64,000 nucleotides of DNA from CAZHYV01 sp964537055 (GTDB taxonomy: Bacteria; Myxococcota_A; Polyangia; Palsa-1104; JAEUJZ01). The position numbers were made by a program, and so were the translations under genes. This document shows, in pieces, positions 8,283-17,163 of this stretch. The notes under the pieces are model-generated. The model made no database searches, was not told the DNA's origin, and saw only the letters and a program-made list of their open reading frames with translations. How positions within the stretch are numbered: position 1 is the stretch's first letter; each line of letters opens with the position of its first letter. The stretch is from the NCBI GenBank assembly GCA_964537055.1, contig CAZHYV010000001.1, forward strand, positions 186,001 through 250,000, in the 5' to 3' direction.

Positions 8283-9245
8283 CTACATCTCAGGCATAGC
8301 AGCGGCACGCTTCAATCGGATCGCTTTCGTGCCATCCTCGGTAGTGTAAAGTTCAAGCCGCTCCTCTTTCACCATCTTATCAATAAGAACACGCCGAAAA
8401 TCTGGATCAGGATCTAGATTATTTGCATGCCAGCGATTTACAAAAAAGTTCACGCCTACATAACCAAGGGGGAACTTGGCCTCTGCCCGTCGTACTTCTT
8501 CTACCAGTGCATCGCTAGGGTCGAGGGGTTCAATGGGCATAACAATCACATCTTTCCGACCGATGGGCATTACTTTTTCATTACTTTCAAAGGGCAAAAC
8601 CATATGATTCACCTGATCCAAAAGAGGGATTGCTTCTTCGGAAGGATCGTTTGATTCAGCAAGCGGAGCATTTTCCTCCATCAGAGGGATTGGTTTGCTG
8701 CAGTGCTGAAGAGCCTCTACCAGATCGATGTGATCAAAAGCGGCACGTCTGATAACTCGTGAAAGGCCGACACCTCCCCAAGTGGCTACATAGGCCTGTC
8801 TACCCAAAGCGCGTACTCCTTCTACGGCCGGAGCGTGATCTGCATCACCTGACATGAGAATCAAAATATCAAAGGCGCCCACGGCTGCAAGCCTTAGCAT
8901 GTCCGCGACCATGGTAGTATCTACTTGGTTTTCTTGAGAAAATACGTTCTCAGCGTTGCATTCCCTACAGTGATAAGATTTCGTCCTTCTTGAAAACCGC
9001 TGTACAAAAAAGCCTGGGAGCATTTCCAGATTGTCTAAAAAGCTTGTGAGTGCGCTTTGGCCACTGCCCATTGTTGAATTTGCACTCTCGATCCCTGTAT
9101 AGTAGTAAGCACCCCATAGAATGCTGCCACCCACTCGCTCTACCAACCAGCGGGAAAGAGAAGTAAAATCTAAAGGCTGACGTGATGCTCGTTCTCGCCA
9201 ACCCGAGTAAAAGTTTTTACCATCAAAAAATAATGCGACCTTCAT
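8283..9245 (-). CDS. NYN-domain (LabA/DUF88-like) putative ribonuclease with C-terminal winged-helix-like region
   Basis: The N-terminal half is a NYN (PIN-like) domain: VALFFDGKNFYSGW at the start, VDTTMVADML in the middle and ILMSGDADHAPAV supply the conserved acidic metal-binding residues. A CRECN motif in the middle may bind zinc together with another pair. The last 70 residues (from about DALVEEVRRAE to the end) look like a small winged-helix or OST-HTH-type nucleic-acid domain, an arrangement seen in NYN RNases. The ATG at 9245 is preferred because it opens directly on the NYN motif and has AAGGA upstream; a start at 9287 would add 14 residues. RNA cleavage is family knowledge; the target is unknown. 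Confidence 0.82.
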   Translation of the reverse strand: MKVALFFDGKNFYSGWRERASRQPLDFTSLSRWLVERVGGSILWGAYYYTGIESANSTMGSGQSALTSFLDNLEMLPGFFVQRFSRRTKSYHCRECNAENVFSQENQVDTTMVADMLRLAAVGAFDILILMSGDADHAPAVEGVRALGRQAYVATWGGVGLSRVIRRAAFDHIDLVEALQHCSKPIPLMEENAPLAESNDPSEEAIPLLDQVNHMVLPFESNEKVMPIGRKDVIVMPIEPLDPSDALVEEVRRAEAKFPLGYVGVNFFVNRWHANNLDPDPDFRRVLIDKMVKEERLELYTTEDGTKAIRLKRAAAMPEM

Positions 9246-9295
9246 AGATGTATCCTTCTGTAGGGAAACTACGGTCATGTAAGCCAAATAGACCT

Positions 9296-9313
9296 CTCCT
9301 CATAATTGAGGAG
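9296..9313. other. Perfect 7-bp hairpin in the leader of the NYN gene
   Basis: CTCCTCA (9296-9302) and TGAGGAG (9307-9313) are perfectly complementary around a four-base loop. The hairpin lies between the end of the sua5 gene and the NYN start on the minus strand. On that strand it is not followed by a T-run, so it could be either a weak terminator or a leader element. Confidence 0.4.
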
Positions 9314-9400
9314 GGCCCTATTTTTGAATGAAATTCTTATGAACGCAAGTTTGTTCTACCATAGATTAGAAATTTTGCCACTGTTAGAGAAGCATCTTTT

Positions 9401-10405
9401 TCAAGGGGAAGTCATTGTTCCATTCTTATGTGATGCGCGGTATAGACGGTCTAGTACTGCTTGCCATGGTTCTGTTTTGGGCGGGCATTCTACCAAAATG
9501 CTTTGTACTCTCCGGTCATCTAACCGGTGGAGAGCGGCATACAGATCAGCTGCATATAATTTAGGATCATTGGGAAGCCGTTCTATCAACAGGTAAGGTA
9601 CTTCTTTCAGTTCGACATCGGAGCGAATGATACAGCCGATCGGTTGGGTAAAATGCATAAGGTCTATTTGTTTGAGAGATTCGATTAGATACAAAGAAGC
9701 TCTAGGAGCATAATGACGATACATCATTCCTGGAGAGGGTCTTGCAAATTCAGTCCCTAGCGAGATTGTGAGCGGAGGCACGGTAACTTTAGGAAGAATT
9801 TTACGAATCTCTAATAAAGAGAGAGCTCCAGGTCGGAGGAGTTTGGGAGGAGAAACTGTCATGTCAAGAACTGTTGATTCGATCCCGAGCTGACAGGGCC
9901 CTGCATCTAAGATCATCGGAGTCTCGGGCAAACTTTGGTATACATGCTTGGCCGTTGTCGGGGAAAGAGATTCGGAACGGTTCGCGCTTGGGGCACAGAT
10001 CGGCAGTTTGCATACCTCGAGCAAGCGTCTTGCTATGGGATGGGCTGGAACTCGAATGGCCACTGTGGGGAGGCCTGCAGTAACGAGTGGAGAAATTTGA
10101 GGCTGCTTCTGCAAGACAAGTGTGAGAGGACCTGGCCAAAATGTAGAGGCCAAGAGCTCTGCTTCTTCAGAAAAATTAGTGGCTACTTGGGACGCATCTC
10201 CTCGGTTTGACACGTGAATAATAAGAGGGTTTGACGGAGGGCGGCCTTTGAGCTCATAGATGCGTTTGATCGAAATTTCAGACAGTGCGTTTCCTCCCAG
10301 ACCATATACTGTTTCTGTAGGAAAGGCGCATAAGCTTCCTTGGTGTAACAAAAGGCTTGCACGAAGAATGTTCTCTTCGGTTGCGGGTACGATAGAACTT
10401 ATCAT
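9401..10405 (-). CDS. L-threonylcarbamoyladenylate synthase, Sua5 type
   Basis: The enzyme makes threonylcarbamoyl-AMP from Thr, bicarbonate and ATP for the t6A37 modification of ANN-decoding tRNAs. The YrdC domain shows FPTETVYGLGGNA and the KGRPPSNPL loop. The C-terminal Sua5 domain follows the characteristic linker SPGMMYRHYAP, so this is the long Sua5 form and not the short TsaC form. I chose the ATG at 10405, which gives the normal distance to the PTET motif. A longer start at 10438 would overlap lnt by 22 bases. It lies 11 bases behind lnt on the same strand, so the two are likely one operon. Confidence 0.93.
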   Translation of the reverse strand: MISSIVPATEENILRASLLLHQGSLCAFPTETVYGLGGNALSEISIKRIYELKGRPPSNPLIIHVSNRGDASQVATNFSEEAELLASTFWPGPLTLVLQKQPQISPLVTAGLPTVAIRVPAHPIARRLLEVCKLPICAPSANRSESLSPTTAKHVYQSLPETPMILDAGPCQLGIESTVLDMTVSPPKLLRPGALSLLEIRKILPKVTVPPLTISLGTEFARPSPGMMYRHYAPRASLYLIESLKQIDLMHFTQPIGCIIRSDVELKEVPYLLIERLPNDPKLYAADLYAALHRLDDRRVQSILVECPPKTEPWQAVLDRLYRASHKNGTMTSP

Positions 10406-10416
10406 TTTAAAATTGC

Positions 10417-12516
10417 TCAGCCTTTTCGAAAAATCCATAACGTTACTTTTTCTCCTAAGATTGCAAGCAGAACGCACACCAAGGTGAGAATGACTACGGC
10501 TCCTGTATTGCCCTCCATTTGTCCCACCAAAACGACAGGAAGAGTAGTTACTGATAAGAGCGCGGCAATGATCTCGGCTCGTAGGTTTGGTCGAGCTGAG
10601 GAGGCCTGTTTAGGGCTACGTCTCCGTTTGAACCATGTCAGGAAGACTCCCAAGCCGAGGCTGGCGAGAGAAAGCCCTGTAAGAAGAAGCCAAGTTGACT
10701 GAAAAAGATGAGCCTGGTTGAAGGAAGCCTCCTGCATATGAAATAAGGCTGCGTAGGTTGCGGCCATGCTTGTTCTAGGGGCAAAGACGCTTATAAGAAA
10801 GACACATCCATGCAGAAAGAGAGCGCTTCCTAAAATAGCGAGAACCTGAATAGGTCGTCCAGAGCGATGGCGTGCCAATACACCGAAGATGAGAACTGTG
10901 ATCAGACATACGATGGCAAACAAATCCCCTAATTTTTGATAGAAGCCGCCCGGGGTTAGTAGGGTTGCTGTTTCAAGGACAGAAACTGCGGGGACGTGGG
11001 CTCCTTTTGGATCAAAAGAGGGAGTTTGGTTGTACACACGGCCTGCGGCGTCAATGAAAGAAGAAACTCCGGTGTTTGTAACACGAATCAAATCAACCCG
11101 GTGCTCGATTGAACGAAAGACAGAGAGGCCCAGATGCTCATAGGGCTCTGCGGTCTGCCCAAACCACGCATCGTTGGTAATATTAATCATTAGGTTGGGA
11201 GCAGGATTACGATTAAACAGCCGGCGACCAAAGGATGGAATGATTTCTTCGTAGCAAATCAAGGGACCTAGTGAATATACTTTTCCTTGAAACTCAAACG
11301 GAAATGTCGTTGTCACTTTTCCTGCATTGGTATTAAACACATTAGGAATAAATTCCTTGATCCATTTAAACTGCTCCCAAAAAGGGACATATTCTCCAAA
11401 GATGAGAAGAAAATTCTTATCAAATGTCCCTACTAGATTTCCATCTTTATCAAGCATCAGCGCGGTATTGTACACACCGGTCGCATCCTTCGTCATTGCT
11501 CCAAATAGCAGAGGAACCGAGAAGTCTTTCTGGGGCCACCAGGGATTGTTTTCTGAAAACAAGCTTTTCAGGGGGTAGGGTAGCGTAGGCGGCCTGGGGA
11601 GAGTTCGTGGATAAGAGGATTCAGGCCATACAATTAAGTCTGCACCCTGAGATGCCAAAAGGACAGAAGCATCTTGAAGCTTTTTAAGCTGTTCCTCGCG
11701 TCTCGCCAGGAATTTGATATCCATTCCAACGTTGGGCTGAACGATACCCACCTTCACTTTAGGTGCCTGTTTACGGGTGTGGTCAATCTGATACAAACGG
11801 ATTCCCCCGTAGATGACTGCAAAGGCGATCAAGAAAAGACCCGGAAGAAAATTCAAAGGCATAGAACGGAGCTGTTTTTTCCTTACAAAGGCACTTGCTA
11901 TATCAAAGAGTGCACCACTACATAAAGCGAGCAAAAAACTAACTCCGGTAGGGCCCGTAATATCAGCGATTTGCAGAATGATAGGAAGCTTTACCTGAGA
12001 TAGGGCATAGTACCAAGGGAAAATACAAGGAAAAACAAATTCGCAACTCACCCAACATAGCCCTGCAAGCCACATCACAGAAATGCTAATTTCACGTCGT
12101 AAATAGCATAGAAGCCAAGCAAAAATCCCAAAGACCAGCCCATGAAAGCCAATGAATAACAAAAAAATAGGAAAGGCTGCCTCCAAGGGAAGCTCTCCAA
12201 AACGAACCATAAATGGAAGCATCCAGAAAAAACCGCCTCCAATTCCTACAGTACCTGCAAACCAACCGTATTTGAAGGGGTGGTTGGTTGCAGGAAGCCC
12301 TTGTCGGTCAAGCAGGGCTGCAAAGAGCGGGAGAAGTGCTATCCATCCTAGAGGCCATAAAGAGGGCCTTACACAGGGGAGACAGAACAAAATGCCTGAA
12401 AATGTGCAGAGCAAGAGACGAATTCCTAGGTCGAGGGCTCGATTGTCGAAAAAAGGCCTAGGGGAGGAAAGGTCGTGATCAGCAGGGATCGAAGATTTTT
12501 GAGATTTTGCCGCCAT
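10417..12516 (-). CDS. lnt: Apolipoprotein N-acyltransferase
   Basis: Lnt adds the third acyl chain to the N-terminal Cys of lipoproteins in the inner membrane. Six or more hydrophobic helices fill residues 30-245, followed by the periplasmic nitrilase-like domain. The catalytic triad is visible: E299 in VWPES, K367 in TFDKNF just before the FGEYVPF signature, and C421 in LICYEEIIP. At 699 residues it is about 150-180 longer than typical Lnt; the extra part after about residue 545 has two to three additional hydrophobic helices and a basic cytosolic-type loop (WFKRRRSPK). Several lipoproteins and LolA in this window are part of the same pathway. Confidence 0.95.
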   Translation of the reverse strand: MAAKSQKSSIPADHDLSSPRPFFDNRALDLGIRLLLCTFSGILFCLPCVRPSLWPLGWIALLPLFAALLDRQGLPATNHPFKYGWFAGTVGIGGGFFWMLPFMVRFGELPLEAAFPIFLLFIGFHGLVFGIFAWLLCYLRREISISVMWLAGLCWVSCEFVFPCIFPWYYALSQVKLPIILQIADITGPTGVSFLLALCSGALFDIASAFVRKKQLRSMPLNFLPGLFLIAFAVIYGGIRLYQIDHTRKQAPKVKVGIVQPNVGMDIKFLARREEQLKKLQDASVLLASQGADLIVWPESSYPRTLPRPPTLPYPLKSLFSENNPWWPQKDFSVPLLFGAMTKDATGVYNTALMLDKDGNLVGTFDKNFLLIFGEYVPFWEQFKWIKEFIPNVFNTNAGKVTTTFPFEFQGKVYSLGPLICYEEIIPSFGRRLFNRNPAPNLMINITNDAWFGQTAEPYEHLGLSVFRSIEHRVDLIRVTNTGVSSFIDAAGRVYNQTPSFDPKGAHVPAVSVLETATLLTPGGFYQKLGDLFAIVCLITVLIFGVLARHRSGRPIQVLAILGSALFLHGCVFLISVFAPRTSMAATYAALFHMQEASFNQAHLFQSTWLLLTGLSLASLGLGVFLTWFKRRRSPKQASSARPNLRAEIIAALLSVTTLPVVLVGQMEGNTGAVVILTLVCVLLAILGEKVTLWIFRKG

Positions 12517-12642
12517 ATGTCGCTAACAGTAGGCGAAATTCTCTTAAAAAACCAGTCTAGTTTTTGAGAAGCGATTTCTCTAGGAGACTTTCCCGTTGTT
12601 GTTTTTCCTGTCTCTTTCTTTCTATTATGATAGAGTTGAAAA

Positions 12643-13539
12643 ATGCGATACAGGAATTTGAGAACTCTGTCCCTAGTCTTAGCTTTTGTTGTTTTAAGTA
12701 TACTCTCTTTCCAAAGAGTTGCTTTAAGTGTAACGTCTACTTCTCCAGGACCCTTGAGTCCGGTGACCCCCTCATCTCCTTCAGGAACTCCTCCTCCGAT
12801 GAATTCAGGCACTGGTACGGTGCAACCTGCAGCCTCTACCGACAAAGCTGCTCTTGGTACGAATGTTGTTCCCAGTTTAGGACCTGCCGCAACTTCAGGA
12901 CCTGTCGCAGCCCCAGGTAAGGTAGAGACACAAAAAACCGCCCCTGTACGAGAAAAAGCGCCTACAAACGTTAGTACTGCAAAAACCACATCAGCTTCAT
13001 CTCTAAAAGGCCCCTCTCGCTTTGCTTTTTTGCTGGAAGCTGTTCCAGGGGTAACCAAACGTACTCTAACAAACTCCGAGGGAGACAGTGATATCTTCCA
13101 AGGTTATCTCAGTGGTAACCTTGGTTTTGGTGTGTATGCACTTACCCTATGCCATAACAATACCCAAGGATTCTGTGCAGATTTAATGATCCATCTTCGT
13201 GCAGGCGCAGGGTACCTCTTTGAAAGTCAGGCTTCCTACTTTAATCTTTTCTTGGGAGCAGACGGAATTTTCTTCTTCGGGAAGCAAAGATGGGTAGGCT
13301 TGCTCTTGAGGGTGGGATTAGGATACCAGCGCTATTTAAGTTATGGAGGAGATGAGCAAGGGGTACGTTCTGAATGGAAAGTTTCTTCCGATGGAGTAGA
13401 CCAGTTTGTTTATTCGTTTGGCCCCGGACTCTTTATCAACCTAGATCCCGTGGTCAAAGGCCTAAATCTCTATGTAAATACTGAGTTTTACCGGACCTCG
13501 AGCTTTATATTCCCTATTGGTATTCAGTATCGATTTTAA
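12643..13539 (+). CDS. Exported protein with Pro/Ser/Thr-rich linker and outer-membrane barrel-like C-terminus
   Basis: The protein of 298 residues has an N-terminal signal peptide (about 1-30), a low-complexity Pro/Ser/Thr/Ala region (about 30-120), and a C-terminal half of alternating hydrophobic and polar residues (GNLGFGVYALTL, LLLRVGLGYQRYL, GLNLYVNTEFYR) ending in the aromatic residue F, as outer-membrane barrels do. No specific family is recognised. It is transcribed divergently from lnt and convergently to gspN. A long frame on the opposite strand (12426-13058) is a shadow of the low-complexity part. Confidence 0.72.
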   Translation: MRYRNLRTLSLVLAFVVLSILSFQRVALSVTSTSPGPLSPVTPSSPSGTPPPMNSGTGTVQPAASTDKAALGTNVVPSLGPAATSGPVAAPGKVETQKTAPVREKAPTNVSTAKTTSASSLKGPSRFAFLLEAVPGVTKRTLTNSEGDSDIFQGYLSGNLGFGVYALTLCHNNTQGFCADLMIHLRAGAGYLFESQASYFNLFLGADGIFFFGKQRWVGLLLRVGLGYQRYLSYGGDEQGVRSEWKVSSDGVDQFVYSFGPGLFINLDPVVKGLNLYVNTEFYRTSSFIFPIGIQYRF

Positions 13540-13589
13540 ATCATAGGATGTCCGATAGTAGAGATCCTACCGCCTGATTAGCAAAAGAC

Positions 13590-13618
13590 CTGCCGACGAT
13601 GTCTTTGGCCGTAGGCAG
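13590..13618. terminator. Possible bidirectional terminator hairpin
   Basis: CTGCC-g-ACG (13590-13598) can pair with CGT-a-GGCAG (13610-13618) across an 11-base loop, between two convergent genes. There is no T-run and one internal mismatch, so this is weak. Confidence 0.3.
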
Positions 13619-13645
13619 TCAGGCATCAATGCTAGGAATCGGGGG

Positions 13646-14881
13646 CTATTGTCTAACCATGCTGGGTAGCAAACTTTGCTCGACTGGGTTATTCTGCTGA
13701 GGACTTAGAACAGGATTTGTTAAAGAGCCTGTAATAGCAAACCCTAAGAATCCATCCGTTCGCTCTTGCATTTGAACAAGATCAAGCAGAGGCCTCGATT
13801 GTTCTTCGAGAGATTTAATAAGTTCCTCATCTTTTTTAGGATCGAGCCCTGTTTTGATCTCGCTTACTACACCTTCAAGGATCTTTCTCCACGGAGAGAT
13901 TTTCAAATAAAGGTGATAGGAGGATGATTCAGAAGATTCACCTAGGCTGATAAATCCATCTACCAATAATGTCATAGGGATACCGGTTGCTGGGGTATTT
14001 GCTGTTAACAAGACTGGGTTTTTAAATTGCCAACCTTCTAAGGAGGCTCGCTCATTTTTAATGAGCACTCTACCGCTCATCGTTCCAAACTGGAGTTTTG
14101 GTATAGGAATTCCCGAAGGCGTATATTTTTGTAAAAGCGGCTTAATCAGAAGTTGTGCTGTAGAGGGAAGGCTATCTAAGGAGAACTTCGTTTTTCCATC
14201 TCCTAAGGTAAGCCCTTGGATAGAAACTTGGGTTGTGCCCTGAAGACTACGTATTTTAGGCTGGTTTAATTTCCTATCCATAGGCAAAGTAAGTTCCGAA
14301 GAAAACTCGAACGTGCCTGAAAAGGGGATGGGACTTATTGCTTTGGAAATTTCTGCAAATTGAAGTTGCTTCCCTTGGAAGTGAATACGGTAGTTTACCC
14401 CCTCATCCTGAGTTCTCGGATTCTTGGGTGGCTCGGTTTCGGTTCTTTCTAGCTGAAGAGAGATTTGTCCACCCAGTGCTTTTATTTCTGCTTGAATAGT
14501 AGAGGGAGGCATTTTGCCTAAGAGGAGGTCCCACCATGAGACATAAACATCAATCGAATCAATAGTAATTATGCGAGGAGGAGTTCTTTTGCTGGAAGTT
14601 TCTTCTCCCTCAGAAGAGCGATGAGTCAGGGTGACTTTTCCCAAGTGGATTCCTGGATGGAAAAAATAAACATCCAAATCTTGAATTCGGATGTTCCCCC
14701 AAGAGGAAGAGTACATCCTGGCCGAGAGTTCCTGCTCTAACCGAGAACGGATTTGGTCTTTCGGAAAAAATACATAAACCCCTAAGAAAAAAAAGGTGAA
14801 GCCCCATACTACATAGAGCATGATCATAAGAATGCTGGTAGGACGTTTTCGCGAAAGGGGTTTTGTGCCTTGTTCCTTCAT
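13646..14881 (-). CDS. gspN: Type II secretion system protein GspN
   Basis: This 411-residue protein has a single N-terminal membrane anchor (about 17-39) and a large periplasmic part, and closes the gsp operon, the usual place and size for the delta-proteobacterial GspN. The early segment (ARMYSSSWGNIRIQDLDVYFFHPGIHLGKV, here only paraphrased by position 50-80) and the later GSLTNPVLS near the C-terminus are AsmA-like in style. GspN is an accessory part of the inner-membrane platform and is dispensable in some species. The ATG overlaps the gspM stop by four bases (ATGA), indicating translational coupling. The call leans on context as well as sequence. Confidence 0.85.
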   Translation of the reverse strand: MKEQGTKPLSRKRPTSILMIMLYVVWGFTFFFLGVYVFFPKDQIRSRLEQELSARMYSSSWGNIRIQDLDVYFFHPGIHLGKVTLTHRSSEGEETSSKRTPPRIITIDSIDVYVSWWDLLLGKMPPSTIQAEIKALGGQISLQLERTETEPPKNPRTQDEGVNYRIHFQGKQLQFAEISKAISPIPFSGTFEFSSELTLPMDRKLNQPKIRSLQGTTQVSIQGLTLGDGKTKFSLDSLPSTAQLLIKPLLQKYTPSGIPIPKLQFGTMSGRVLIKNERASLEGWQFKNPVLLTANTPATGIPMTLLVDGFISLGESSESSSYHLYLKISPWRKILEGVVSEIKTGLDPKKDEELIKSLEEQSRPLLDLVQMQERTDGFLGFAITGSLTNPVLSPQQNNPVEQSLLPSMVRQ

Positions 14882-15516
14882 GGCGTCTCCTTCGATGAGG
14901 ATGTTTCAGCCCTGGTTTTATCAGCCGGGGAAGGGTTGGGTGAGGCGAGTTCATAGGTAGAAACCATCAGTTGTTCGACATTAAAATCTTTATGCTTATC
15001 ATCTAGAGGTCGAAGAGAAATCTGAGTGATTTGAACAATATGCCCAGGTGTCTTTTCTAGTTCTTGCATAAGTTCTAGTAAAGCCTGGAGTCCAATCCTT
15101 GGAAACCGCACCGCTACTGATTGCCGCTGATATTTTTTCCCTAAAGGCTTGGTGGGTTGTGGAGTAATTTCGGGAGCTGGCTCAATCTTATATTTTTTGG
15201 CGAGCGTCTCGATATAACCACTGAGCTGGAGGGGGGGGCCTCCTAATTTTGCCTCTAAGGCTTCTTGCCGTGCACGATTTTTTAAGTAAGAAACCTGCTG
15301 TTGCTTAATAAGAGCGATTGCTTTTCGAAGGCTTTCATTATGCTCTGTTCGATCTGTAAGTTCACTAAGAACCCAAGAGAAACTAAGGACGAAACCTCCC
15401 AAAGTAATAAAGACTCCTAAGAGAAGGAGTAATCGACGCTCTCTCGAGTTGAGTTGTTGATAAAAAGCATTGATTCTGCTTAAGAGGTTCTTCATGAGTT
15501 TTCTCAAGGCAACCAT
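14878..15516 (-). CDS. gspM: Type II secretion system protein GspM
   Basis: GspM is a bitopic inner-membrane protein that partners GspL in the secretion platform. The 212 residues show a short cytosolic start, the classic NSRERRLLLLLGV entry into one transmembrane helix (about 28-48), a coiled-coil stretch and a periplasmic ferredoxin-like region. The protein ends in a Ser/Thr/Glu-rich tail. The gene starts one base after gspL and overlaps gspN by four bases. Confidence 0.88.
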   Translation of the reverse strand: MVALRKLMKNLLSRINAFYQQLNSRERRLLLLLGVFITLGGFVLSFSWVLSELTDRTEHNESLRKAIALIKQQQVSYLKNRARQEALEAKLGGPPLQLSGYIETLAKKYKIEPAPEITPQPTKPLGKKYQRQSVAVRFPRIGLQALLELMQELEKTPGHIVQITQISLRPLDDKHKDFNVEQLMVSTYELASPNPSPADKTRAETSSSKETP

Positions 15517-15517
15517 G

Positions 15518-17155
15518 TTATAAACATGTCGTTAATTCCATAGTAAAAAGTTTCCGGTTTTTTTCAGGCTGAATCTTACCTGTGGTAATTCCTTTAATGC
15601 ACGGCAACCCAGCCCATTCCTTTTTTAAATCTTCAATATATTGTGCTGATGAGGCAGTTGCTTTCAGATTGATTTTTTGATCGCGAATCTCCAGATCAAG
15701 CACATCGAGCTCTGCAGCAATGGTTTGACCACCTTCGACTACCTGCTTGGGTGCATGAAGTGACAGGGATTCGAGAAGGTCAAATACTGTGAAGCTTGGA
15801 ATTTGCATCTCTGTATCTTTTTTGCTCAAACGGGCTTCAACCTCCTTAGGCTTTGAGACTTCCTCTCCGAAGAGAGCCTTGGTCTGTTTTAAAAGCTGCT
15901 CCTCAAGTACGATGAATTCTCGATTTAAAGAATAAAAAGAGGCGGCGATCGAAGCGAAAGTACAGATAAGTACAGCTATCATAGAGATGAGGAACGCAGG
16001 TAGTTTGCTTTTGAGTAATTGGAGGTGCGTTCGATAGGATAACTCCCCTCGACGGAAATTAAGCTGTGGCTTAGAGCGAGCAAGTGCATAGGCCAAGCCC
16101 AGTGCTGGAGCGACAGCACGCCAATCTGCAGGAGTTGGGTCTGTTGCTGGCGTTGCCATGGGAAGCATTGTTAATTCGGTTTTCGGTGGTTCCCACAGAG
16201 ACACAGAAGAGAGCCCTAACTCCTGCAGAAGAAAAAGATCAATTCCCTTGAGGCGTGATCCTCCCCCGAAAAGAACCATATGTTCAATGGGTTTCCCGTA
16301 GAGAGAGACAGCCGCGGCCAGCGTCTGTTTAAGGTCACGAACAAGCGGACGTAATGCCTCTTTAAGAAGGGATGGAATCGCAGCTTCTTGTTCCGAGGTC
16401 TGTTGTGAAAGGGTGAGTCCTGAGCCAAGATTTGCCTGGTGCTTGAGCGCTTGGGCTTTCTCTCGATCGATCCCTAACTTTTGAGATAAATACGTAGTCA
16501 GCTCCTGCCCGCCTCGCTCCAAGGTCCGGGCAAAACTTGGGATGATAGGGTGATGTAAAATACAGGTGTGGGTAAGACGATGTCCCAAATCTACCAGGGC
16601 GACTGGACGCTCTTTTGGGATAAGAGATGGAAAGGAGCACAACGTTCCTATCGCTAATGCTTTGGCTCCAAGGAGTTTAGGCTGTAATCCCAAATTACTT
16701 AACTTCTCTAATAATGAGTGCACTTCAGTTTTGTTGGCGATGCCTGAGAGCACATAGTGAGACTTCGGAGAAACGCTCCCTTCTTCTCCTTTCGGAACCA
16801 CGAGAAAATCAATGGTTTGCTCTTCAATCCTTGTGAGAAGTTCTGCCTCAAGCTCAAAGGGCAAAACAGACTCTATCTTTTTGGGGTCCGAGAAGGGTAG
16901 GGAGATAACCCTAAACATTCCTGGTGATTCTAATGACGCTGCAGTCATTTCAGGTTTGAGAGAGAATTCGGTGAGTATGGCCTGTAAGACTTGCACCTGA
17001 CGCTCGCTTAGATCGGTAATTGGGTCAGGGGTTGTGCTTTGAGGGAGCTCTTGTTCTTTTACAAACAAGAGACGAGTTTTCCGAAGGCCAGCCTCTAGGT
17101 ACGCTAGCTTGATCGAGTAATGCCCCAGATCTATGCCTAAGATATGGTGTGCCAT
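15518..17155 (-). CDS. gspL: Type II secretion system protein GspL (PilM-like cytosolic domain)
   Basis: GspL links the secretion ATPase GspE to the membrane platform. Residues 1 to about 370 form an actin-like/PilM domain starting ILGIDLGHYSIKLAYLE, with the later nucleotide-fold motifs VALVDLGHRLTHTCI and MVLFGGGSRLKGID. One transmembrane helix (about 385-410) and a periplasmic domain follow. The ATG at 17155 opens directly on the domain; a start at 17188 would add 11 residues and overlap gspK. The degree of conservation of the actin fold is high for a GspL and recalls PilM. It stands eight bases after gspK. Confidence 0.9.
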   Translation of the reverse strand: MAHHILGIDLGHYSIKLAYLEAGLRKTRLLFVKEQELPQSTTPDPITDLSERQVQVLQAILTEFSLKPEMTAASLESPGMFRVISLPFSDPKKIESVLPFELEAELLTRIEEQTIDFLVVPKGEEGSVSPKSHYVLSGIANKTEVHSLLEKLSNLGLQPKLLGAKALAIGTLCSFPSLIPKERPVALVDLGHRLTHTCILHHPIIPSFARTLERGGQELTTYLSQKLGIDREKAQALKHQANLGSGLTLSQQTSEQEAAIPSLLKEALRPLVRDLKQTLAAAVSLYGKPIEHMVLFGGGSRLKGIDLFLLQELGLSSVSLWEPPKTELTMLPMATPATDPTPADWRAVAPALGLAYALARSKPQLNFRRGELSYRTHLQLLKSKLPAFLISMIAVLICTFASIAASFYSLNREFIVLEEQLLKQTKALFGEEVSKPKEVEARLSKKDTEMQIPSFTVFDLLESLSLHAPKQVVEGGQTIAAELDVLDLEIRDQKINLKATASSAQYIEDLKKEWAGLPCIKGITTGKIQPEKNRKLFTMELTTCL

Positions 17156-17163
17156 ATGTATTT

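Noticed and set aside
12426..13058. 210-codon frame on the minus strand opposite the exported barrel gene
   Set aside because: It overlaps the low-complexity part and the start of lnt, has no ribosome binding site or recognisable domain, and the plus-strand gene has a clear signal peptide and barrel end.
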